Source: Rugosibacter sp. (GTDB taxonomy: Bacteria; Pseudomonadota; Gammaproteobacteria; Burkholderiales; Rhodocyclaceae). Taken from it: a DNA stretch of 25,174 nucleotides. A model generated the notes under the pieces. The model was not told the origin of the DNA, did no database searches, and saw only the letters and a program-made list of their open reading frames with translations. Location: contig JAUSQB010000016.1 in assembly GCA_030652715.1 (NCBI GenBank), positions 1-25,174 on the forward strand, written 5' to 3'. Positions 17,774 to 25,174 of this stretch are shown piece by piece. How positions within the stretch are numbered: position 1 is the stretch's first letter; every line of letters starts with the position of its first letter. The position numbers and the translations under genes were made by a program.

Positions 17774-18276
17774 CAGTCAACATCCCAATCGACGTGAATC
17801 ATTTTTCCTGGAACATCAACCCGCTTTATTACATGCTCTACAAACGGCAACAATCTTTCATTTTCTTCAGAATCGACAACCAAAACACTGTGCGCGCCCG
17901 TTTCAAGAAAAGACTTCACGTTGCCCAGCAACTCCCCCTGCAAATTTACAACGACAAGACCTGTCAGATCGTCCCAGTAATACTCACCGAGCTTGGCTGG
18001 AGGCAGCTCCTCGCGCAACACACCGATAAAACAACCATCGATCGACTCTGCAGTATTACGGTCATCAACACCGACAAGCTTAGCAACAAGACTATCTGCG
18101 TGGGCTTTAATCATCTCCGGCACATAAGCCCTCCATTGATCAGGGGGCGCATCCGCTACCGGGGACAACCACCAGTGCGGGATATTCCCCCATGATAAAG
18201 GATCATCGCCAAATGGATGTATGCGCAACCAACCCCGAACACTAAACGGGGCAATAATCCGCCCCAGCACAATCAT
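17770..18276 (-). CDS. rimM: 16S rRNA processing protein RimM
   Basis: RimM helps maturation of the 30S head and binds ribosomal protein S19. The 168-residue protein has the N-terminal RimM domain starting [16 protein letters not shown] and a C-terminal PRC-barrel domain starting around [12 protein letters not shown]. The latter continues with [18 protein letters not shown] and [14 protein letters not shown]. It lies 6 bases after rpsP and overlaps trmD by 4. Its own ribosome binding site is weak, consistent with coupling. Confidence 0.95.
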   Translation of the reverse strand: MIVLGRIIAPFSVRGWLRIHPFGDDPLSWGNIPHWWLSPVADAPPDQWRAYVPEMIKAHADSLVAKLVGVDDRNTAESIDGCFIGVLREELPPAKLGEYYWDDLTGLVVVNLQGELLGNVKSFLETGAHSVLVVDSEENERLLPFVEHVIKRVDVPGKMIHVDWDVDW

Positions 18277-18282
18277 TGTGTA

Positions 18283-18537
18283 TCAAGCAGCTTTTTGAAC
18301 ACCGGACTGCTTCACTAAGCGAGCAGCGGTAGGCGAAAGCTGCGCGCCATGCTGCTGCCAGTAGGCCAGACGTTCAGCATTGATCACCAAACCCTGCTCA
18401 GTTGCCGCAGCAACTGGGTTGTAAAAACCAATACGTTCAATAAAGCGGCCATCGCGACGATTGCGCGAATCAGTTACCACCATATTGAAGAATGGACGAT
18501 TCTTTGCACCACCCCGGGCTAAACGAATAACTACCAT
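18283..18537 (-). CDS. rpsP: 30S ribosomal protein S16
   Basis: S16 is an early-binding protein of the small subunit. The 84-residue product begins [17 protein letters not shown] and contains [21 protein letters not shown], at normal length. The frame continues upstream to 18609, but family alignment and an AAGAGA-like site 8 bases before fix the ATG at 18535-18537. It leads the rpsP-rimM-trmD-rplS operon, with a good promoter at 18569-18597. Confidence 0.98.
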   Translation of the reverse strand: MVVIRLARGGAKNRPFFNMVVTDSRNRRDGRFIERIGFYNPVAAATEQGLVINAERLAYWQQHGAQLSPTAARLVKQSGVQKAA

Positions 18538-18568
18538 AGTGTTCTCTTCAGGTACAGGAAAGCTAAAA

Positions 18569-18597
18569 ATTATAGTCCATACAAGAGGATAAAACAA
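18569..18597 (-). promoter_or_regulatory. Sigma70 promoter of the rpsP operon (predicted)
   Basis: On the minus strand TTGTTT (18592-18597) is followed after 17 bases by a perfect TATAAT (18569-18574). Transcription would start near 18562, about 25 bases before rpsP. A dyad, TGACAC-N7-GTGTCA (18609-18627), sits just upstream of the -35. Confidence 0.72.
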
Positions 18598-18637
18598 GGC
18601 GCATTCCATGACACCCTGTCTGTGTCAAAAGACTTTA

Positions 18638-19384
18638 TCACCCCGCCTGAATTTTACCTAAGTGGCTAAATATACTGCGAATGGTTTGCTGAATTTCAAC
18701 AGCTGCCAAACGTGGGTCGCTAGCCTGCCGGATAGGCCGTCCAACAACGATGTAATCCGCACCATTTCGAAACGCTTGCGCTACATCAACGGTTCGTTTT
18801 TGATCATCAACCGATTTATTGTCGACAGGGCGGATACCTGGAGTTACCACGAGCAGCTTATCGCCAAGCTCAGCACGTATTGACGCAGCCTCCATGCCTG
18901 AAGATACGATTCCATCGACGCCAGCTTCCAATGCCCGACGCGCCCGAGACAGCACGAGACTTTCAACATCGCAGGCAAAACCCAAGTCATCCAGATCTCC
19001 GCGGTCAAGACTCGTCAAGGCTGTTACAGCAAGAACTTTAAGCGGCCCTTTGTCCTTCACCGCCGCTTCCATAATTGATTGATTTCCATGGACGGTTGCC
19101 AAGATTGCTCCGCTTCCGGCCAAAACACGTACCGCCGAACGGACAGTTTCCGGAACATCGAAAAACTTAAGATCAACAAATACTTTTTTCCCCTGTGCAA
19201 CAAGCCACTTCAGAAAGTCAAAATAGCCCTCTGCCATGAAAAGCTCCAAGCCGATTTTATAAAAACTAACCTCATCGCCCAGCGTGTTTACTAAGGCCTG
19301 CGCCGCACTGACACTTGGAAAATCTAACGCGACAATCAAGCGATCACGAGGATCAATGGCTTTGGTAGAAAGGAAATTTTGCAT
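18638..19384 (-). CDS. pyrF: Orotidine 5'-phosphate decarboxylase
   Basis: PyrF decarboxylates OMP to UMP, the last step of de novo pyrimidine synthesis. The 248-residue TIM-barrel protein has VALDF (18-22, Asp21), FYKIGLELF (41-49, Lys43), the catalytic signature DLKFFDVPETV (71-81, with Asp71, Lys73 and Asp76), VTPGIRP, and the phosphate-binding GADYIVVGRPI. The length is that of the short E. coli-type class. It lies downstream of the yihY-like gene on the same strand with 77 bases between. No terminator separates it from the rpsP promoter. Confidence 0.97.
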   Translation of the reverse strand: MQNFLSTKAIDPRDRLIVALDFPSVSAAQALVNTLGDEVSFYKIGLELFMAEGYFDFLKWLVAQGKKVFVDLKFFDVPETVRSAVRVLAGSGAILATVHGNQSIMEAAVKDKGPLKVLAVTALTSLDRGDLDDLGFACDVESLVLSRARRALEAGVDGIVSSGMEAASIRAELGDKLLVVTPGIRPVDNKSVDDQKRTVDVAQAFRNGADYIVVGRPIRQASDPRLAAVEIQQTIRSIFSHLGKIQAG

Positions 19385-19461
19385 AGCACCTAGAGAAAAA
19401 GTGATTGATCAGACAAAGTGAATCATTTTACTCAAAAAAAATTCTCGATAAAATTGATTGC

Positions 19462-20280
19462 CTACTCACGCGTGCAGCCAGGAAGCTCGGCGACAATGAA
19501 TGCCGAAATTAAAACAATGATCCATGATGCATAAAGCCATACCAGGAAAACGGGGATGACAGAAAACATCCCGTAGATTGTGGTGTTAGCCGTAAAGCCC
19601 GTAATAAACAGGGTAAAGAGCTTTTGGATACCTGCAAGGCCCAGTGCGGCAAACGTCCCACCAAACACCGCATGGGAAGAAGTCACAGGCTTATTGGGAA
19701 CAGCCCAATAAAGTAAGCTAAACAACATTGCCATAAATATAAATGGCAATACGCTACGGGTAACAAACAATCGAACCCAAAGAGGCTCATTGATCAAGCC
19801 AAAGGATATGCTTGCGACTAAAGCAACCACAATGAGACTGCCGCCTAAAAGCAGTGGCCCCACTGTAATTGCGAGGCCATGCATCGCTAAGCGTCGAAAA
19901 ATAGGCCACACTTTTTTGACGCGCCATATCTGATTGAAGATATGCTCAATGGTGAGCATATGCATTATCGCTGTGACGCCCAGCGCAAGAACACCAAAAA
20001 AAGTGACCCGCCCAACTCGCCCAGCAAACTGACCCACGTATTTTGCAATGACAATACCGGCCTTATCTGGTAACAGATTTGAAAGTAAAAACTTCTCAAT
20101 GGCATGACCAAGCCCAGCACTGGCCGGTAACATGGAAATAATTGCGAAGCCAACCGCAATCATGGGAACCAGCCCCAGCAAACTGACAAAGGACAAAGCT
20201 ACCGCAGTTTGCGTGCATCGCTCTCGGCGAAAACGTTGCGCAACGCGAGAAAACAATCGAAAAGGTAAAAGCAGCCACAT
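19462..20280 (-). CDS. YihY/BrkB family inner-membrane protein
   Basis: This 272-residue integral membrane protein has about six hydrophobic segments and the family pattern: an N-terminal RRERCTQTAVALSFVSLLGLVP, a central region with LTIEHIFNQIWRVKK, and a C-terminal FTANTTIYGMFSVIPVFLVWLYASW. The family was once named ribonuclease BN, which proved to be a misassignment, and its function is unknown. Its end retains a short acidic/Cys tail, so it is a short variant lacking the longer C-terminal domain of some betaproteobacterial homologues. It is divergent from wrbA and upstream of pyrF. Confidence 0.9.
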   Translation of the reverse strand: MWLLLPFRLFSRVAQRFRRERCTQTAVALSFVSLLGLVPMIAVGFAIISMLPASAGLGHAIEKFLLSNLLPDKAGIVIAKYVGQFAGRVGRVTFFGVLALGVTAIMHMLTIEHIFNQIWRVKKVWPIFRRLAMHGLAITVGPLLLGGSLIVVALVASISFGLINEPLWVRLFVTRSVLPFIFMAMLFSLLYWAVPNKPVTSSHAVFGGTFAALGLAGIQKLFTLFITGFTANTTIYGMFSVIPVFLVWLYASWIIVLISAFIVAELPGCTRE

Positions 20281-20296
20281 ATGCTTTATATTCTAG

Positions 20297-21283
<987 letters not shown>

Positions 21284-21300
<17 letters not shown>

Positions 21301-22822
21301 GTTTTTCCTTCTTTGAACTCAGCGTGTTCAAAGCATGGATATAGGCTTTGGCCGAAGCAACGACAATATCTGTGTCTGCGCCTTGCCCATTGACGATGCG
21401 CCCATCTTTGGCAAGCCGGACGGTCACTTCGCCTTGCGCATCCGTCCCGGTAGTAATCGCAGTGACCGAATACAACAAGAGTTCAGCTCCGCTCGCGACG
21501 ATGCTTTCAATCGCCTTGAACGTCGCGTCAACCGGCCCGCTGCCACTCGCTTCTGCCTTTTTTTCAACGCCTTCTGTTGAGATGATAAGTCGCGCCAATG
21601 GCGCCTCACCGGTTTCGGAATGAAACATGGATGAAACAAGCCGATAGCGTTCAGTCTCGGGCGTAACCGCTTCATCACTCATCAGCGCATGTAAATCTTC
21701 ATCGAATATTTCATGCTTCTTGTCGGCTAGCTCTTTAAACCGCATAAATGCCGTATTCAGCACCTGTTCGCTATCCACTTCTATGCCAAGCTCTTTTAAG
21801 CGCGCACGGAATGCTGTTCGCCCTGAAAGTTTACCCAAAACGAGTTTATTGGCATTCCAGCCGACATCTTCAGCACGCATGATTTCGTAAGTTTCGCGAT
21901 GCTTCAATACGCCATCTTGATGAATGCCTGATTCATGAGCGAAGGCATTGGCACCAACAATCGCTTTATTGGGCTGAACCGGAAATCCAGTGATGCTCGA
22001 AACCATCTTGGAAGCCGGAACGATTTGCGTTGCATCAATGCGGGTCTCGCACGGAAAAATATCTTGCCTCGTGCGAACTGCCATAACAATTTCCTCAAGA
22101 GAGGCATTGCCTGCCCGCTCACCCAAGCCATTGATCGTGCACTCAACTTGGCGCGCGCCGACCATTACCGCAGCAAGGCTATTGGCGACAGCCAATCCAA
22201 GGTCATTGTGGCAATGCACTGACCAGACCACTTTATCTGAATTAGGAATGCGCTCCCGTAATTGCTTGATGCGTTCAGCAAATTGCTCAGGCACGTTATA
22301 GCCAACCGTATCAGGAATATTGATCGTTGTTGCGCCTTCTTTGATCACTGCCTCAATCACTCGACAGAGAAAGTCCAATTCAGAACGACCGGCGTCTTCA
22401 CAAGAAAATTCAACATCATCAATGCCATTACGCGCGAAGCGCACTGCGCTTTTTGCAGCCGCAATCACCTCATCTGGCGACATACGCAACTTCTTCTCCA
22501 TATGAATGGGACTTGTCGCCAAAAATGTGTGGATACGGCCTGATGCTGCTGGCTTGATAGCCTCTAAAGCCCGCGATATGTCCTTATCAAAAGCACGGCT
22601 AAGGGCAGCCACAGTTGATTCCTTAATTGCCTCGGCAACCGCTTTAACCGCCGCAAAATCTCCGTTGGAGGCGGCAGGAAATCCGGCTTCAATCACATTG
22701 ACGTGCATACGCTCAAGCTGCCGTGCAATTCGCAACTTCTCTTCCTTGGTCATTGAGGCACCAGGGCTTTGCTCACCATCGCGCAACGTCGTATCAAAAA
22801 TAATCAATTGTTCTTTAGACAT
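21284..22822 (-). CDS. leuA: 2-isopropylmalate synthase
   Basis: LeuA condenses 2-oxoisovalerate with acetyl-CoA, the committed step of leucine synthesis, and is usually inhibited by leucine. The 512-residue protein has the HMGL-like signature [12 protein letters not shown] (10-21), the metal-binding HCHNDLG (203-209), the [13 protein letters not shown] motif, and the C-terminal LeuA allosteric domain (about 390-500), so feedback control is probably kept. AAAGGAG lies 7 bases before the ATG. A promoter at 23047-23075 would give a leader of about 220 bases containing a small reading frame. ilvC, a step of the connected branched-chain pathway, is encoded upstream on the same strand. Confidence 0.97.
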
Positions 22823-22914
22823 GCTGATCTCCTTTGGGAATTCAAAATGGACAAACGTAATAACGCCTCTCCATGTGGAGTTGCTTCAAATTAACTGGAC
22901 TATGGGGGATGGGT

Positions 22915-23040
22915 TTATTTATGCGCGCGGCGCAGCAGCGGCAAAGGCTTGGCGCGCAACGAACGGCGCAAAATAAGCGCGCCGAATAGGGCGGAAATTA
23001 GCGCAAAAAATGCAAACTGAAAAAATGTCGTCGAAACCAT
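22915..23040 (-). CDS. Possible 41-residue membrane peptide upstream of leuA
   Basis: Below usual length cut-offs, this frame starts MVSTTFFQFAFFALISALFG and ends AKPLPLLRRAHK. Residues about 5-24 form a hydrophobic helix, followed by a strongly basic tail (RRSLR, then RR), as in a single-pass protein with its C-terminus in the cytoplasm. There is no ribosome binding site. The predicted promoter at 23047-23075 places the transcription start on or next to the A of its ATG, which would suit leaderless translation. It could instead be a leader peptide for leuA (8 Leu in 41), though I see no terminator hairpin after it. I do not recognise a family. Confidence 0.45.
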   Translation of the reverse strand: MVSTTFFQFAFFALISALFGALILRRSLRAKPLPLLRRAHK

Positions 23041-23046
23041 AGTTCG

Positions 23047-23075
23047 ACTATAAATGCTTTATTCTTTTGTTGCAA
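23047..23075 (-). promoter_or_regulatory. Predicted promoter for the small reading frame and leuA
   Basis: On the minus strand TTGCAA (23070-23075) and TATAGT (23047-23052) are separated by 17 bases, giving 4/6 and 5/6 matches. It starts just after the pssA stop. The first transcribed base would be near 23040, the first base of the small reading frame. Confidence 0.55.
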
Positions 23076-23088
23076 TACGTTTGAGATT

Positions 23089-23856
23089 TTACTTTCGTTT
23101 ATTTTTCCAACGCCATGCAAACACAATATAACCAGACAAGGCATAAACCAAAAACAAGGTAAACAAAACTCCCGGCGGGTAGGAGGATACAAATGCAAAA
23201 CCTAGTGCAATCACGGAAACCATCATAAATGGCACACTTTTTTTAAGATTGATCTCCTTGCCAGACCAATACGGAATATTGCTGACCATTGTGATACCTG
23301 AGAAGACGGTCAAAATACAGGCAAACCAGCGTGCATCTTCTCCCGTGACTTCACGATCGAGCAATACCCAAACTAAACCAGCAATCAAAGCCGCCGCCGC
23401 AGGGCTTGGCAAGCCTTGGAAATATCGTTTATCGGTTGTCCCCAGATTGGTATTGAACCTGGCTAAACGCAATGCAGCGCCAACGCAGTAAATAAAAGCA
23501 GCAATCCACCCCAACTTGCCTAAGCCTTTTAATGACCATTCATACACTACTAATGCTGGAGCAACGCCAAAAGAAACCATGTCAGAAAGTGAATCGTACT
23601 CAGCCCCAAATGCACTTTGTGTGTTCGTCATGCGCGCAACACGCCCATCCAGCCCATCCAAAACCATGGCAATAAAGATCGCTATGGCAGAGTGTTCAAA
23701 ACGACCATTCATGGCTTGCACAATGGCATAAAAGCCTGCAAACAAAGCGGCGGTCGTTAAGAGATTAGGCAACAAATAGATCCCTCTCCGACGAAGATCA
23801 GGACTCATTGTCGTTTTTTCTGGTCGTATGGGTGGTGTTGGAGGTAATGCACTCAT
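23089..23856 (-). CDS. pssA: CDP-diacylglycerol-serine O-phosphatidyltransferase
   Basis: PssA makes phosphatidylserine from CDP-diacylglycerol and serine, the first step to phosphatidylethanolamine. The 255-residue membrane protein has the CDP-alcohol phosphatidyltransferase signature D-G-x2-A-R-x8-G-x3-D-x3-D (Asp70, Gly71, Ala74, Arg75, Gly84, Asp88, Asp92) in LDGLDGRVAR and FGAEYDSLSD, then several hydrophobic helices. This is the integral-membrane type, unlike the peripheral PssA of E. coli. An internal ATG at residue 17 is a possible start, and neither has a clear ribosome binding site. It follows psd by 30 bases, so consecutive pathway enzymes share an operon. Confidence 0.95.
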   Translation of the reverse strand: MSALPPTPPIRPEKTTMSPDLRRRGIYLLPNLLTTAALFAGFYAIVQAMNGRFEHSAIAIFIAMVLDGLDGRVARMTNTQSAFGAEYDSLSDMVSFGVAPALVVYEWSLKGLGKLGWIAAFIYCVGAALRLARFNTNLGTTDKRYFQGLPSPAAAALIAGLVWVLLDREVTGEDARWFACILTVFSGITMVSNIPYWSGKEINLKKSVPFMMVSVIALGFAFVSSYPPGVLFTLFLVYALSGYIVFAWRWKNKRK

Positions 23857-23886
23857 AATTTTTGCGGAAGCAATTTTTTAGGCAAG

Positions 23887-24537
23887 TTATGGCAACTCGG
23901 CAAGAATAGTCGACGAGGCTTTCACCGTCTCACCAACGCCGACTTTTATGCGGGTTTCAGGTGGCAGATAAAGATCAACACGTGAGCCAAAGCGAATAAA
24001 TCCATAACGCTGGCCACGGGTCATTTTTTGTCCGCTATCAACATAACAAAGTATCCGTCGCGCAACTAAACCTGCAACTTGAACACAAGTGATATCAACG
24101 CCATCACGGGTACGAATGTGTAATGCATTGCGCTCATTTTCAAGCGAGGCCTTATCCAGAGAGGCATTTAAAAATTTGCCCGGATGGTACCAGCGATTCA
24201 CGATTTCACCATCGACCGGGCTGCGATTCGAGTGTACGTTAAAAACATTCATGAAAACGCTTATCTTCACACATTCTCGATTGAGCCAAGGGTCGCGTGC
24301 TGGCTCAATGACCACAATGCGGCCATCAGCTGGGGATAGAACGCTTTTCTCGCCTTGTGGAATTAATCGAGCAGGATCGCGAAAAAACTGTACGCAAAAT
24401 ACAAAAAAAATCCAGGCAGGAATACTCCATGCCAAACCCAGGAAATATAAACTCGCTATTGCCGCAATCAGCGCGAAAAAAATAAAAGGCCAGCCTTCGC
24501 GAGCAAGAATGGGATGCGGATAATGGTTCATAAGCAT
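23887..24537 (-). CDS. psd: Phosphatidylserine decarboxylase proenzyme
   Basis: Psd decarboxylates phosphatidylserine to phosphatidylethanolamine at the inner membrane. The 216-residue protein is the short form of the family: a hydrophobic N-terminus (about 16-50), then [32 protein letters not shown] and the self-cleavage site RFGSRVDLY. Ser185 after Gly184 would become the pyruvoyl cofactor. FGS replaces the LGST of the longer E. coli form. Two ATGs (24537 and 24531) are possible. It is co-directional with pssA and separated from ilvC by a terminator. Confidence 0.95.
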   Translation of the reverse strand: MLMNHYPHPILAREGWPFIFFALIAAIASLYFLGLAWSIPAWIFFVFCVQFFRDPARLIPQGEKSVLSPADGRIVVIEPARDPWLNRECVKISVFMNVFNVHSNRSPVDGEIVNRWYHPGKFLNASLDKASLENERNALHIRTRDGVDITCVQVAGLVARRILCYVDSGQKMTRGQRYGFIRFGSRVDLYLPPETRIKVGVGETVKASSTILAELP

Positions 24538-24594
24538 TGTTGAGCTATCGACTGAAGTCGCTATCTTAATTAAATTTCACAGAACCACAGAAGA

Positions 24595-24623
24595 AAAAAG
24601 GCACGGCATGGCCGTGCCTTTTT
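24595..24623 (-). terminator. Intrinsic terminator after ilvC
   Basis: GGCACGGC (24600-24607) and GCCGTGCC (24611-24618), plus five A-T pairs, form a 13-pair stem with a very short loop. Read leftward, the T-run is the complement of 24594-24599. It lies about 18 bases after the ilvC stop and before psd, so psd-pssA likely have their own promoter or depend on read-through. Confidence 0.9.
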
Positions 24624-24641
24624 CGTACCTCTCAAATCAAT

Positions 24642-25174
<533 letters not shown>

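Noticed and set aside
18538..18609. 24-residue N-terminal extension of S16
   Set aside because: It runs through the TATAAT promoter element and does not match S16 proteins.
22830..22914. Transcription attenuator hairpin directly before leuA
   Set aside because: Only a 4-5 pair stem (CTCC/GGAG) is present and no U-run follows, so classic attenuation is not supported.

Overview
This window reads as a housekeeping stretch of a betaproteobacterial chromosome of moderate G+C. The taxonomic call is an inference from gene order and protein similarity as I remember the families. The supporting blocks are icd-csp-clpS-clpA, dut-coaBC facing radC-rpmB-rpmG, xseB-ispA-dxs, rpsP-rimM-trmD-rplS, and ilvC-psd-pssA-leuA. 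No tRNA, rRNA, CRISPR array, prophage or intact insertion sequence was seen.

Left part (1-7030): the window opens in a decayed isocitrate dehydrogenase gene (icd). It has an in-frame internal deletion and several frameshifts. A cold-shock gene on the minus strand follows, with a long leader. Then come the ClpS-ClpA protease adaptor/unfoldase pair and, behind a strong promoter, the glyoxylate-shunt genes aceA and aceB. The shunt enzymes and the lost enzyme compete for the same substrate, isocitrate.

Middle (7030-16530): dut and coaBC (minus) diverge from radC and the L28/L33 ribosomal protein genes. A minus-strand pair follows: a Rieske non-heme iron oxygenase and a membrane fatty acid desaturase. 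The desaturase has a C-terminal extension resembling the end of ISL3-type transposases. Divergent from this pair is an isoprenoid operon (xseB, ispA, dxs), followed by folE2. The Rieske/xseB intergenic region holds an operator-like dyad and a terminator-like hairpin.

Right part (16530-25174): on the minus strand lie rplS, trmD, rimM and rpsP (transcribed rpsP first), then pyrF and a YihY-family membrane protein gene. wrbA and a DUF2069 gene are on the plus strand. leuA, a probable 41-residue membrane peptide gene, pssA, psd and the 3' part of ilvC are on the minus strand. Convergent or consecutive units are mostly separated by clear intrinsic terminators.

The points most worth a second look are the icd remnant and the short repeat at its deletion junction, the desaturase with its transposase-like tail and Rieske partner, and the small reading frame upstream of leuA. 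That frame's ATG falls where a well-formed promoter would start transcription, so it may be a leaderless gene.
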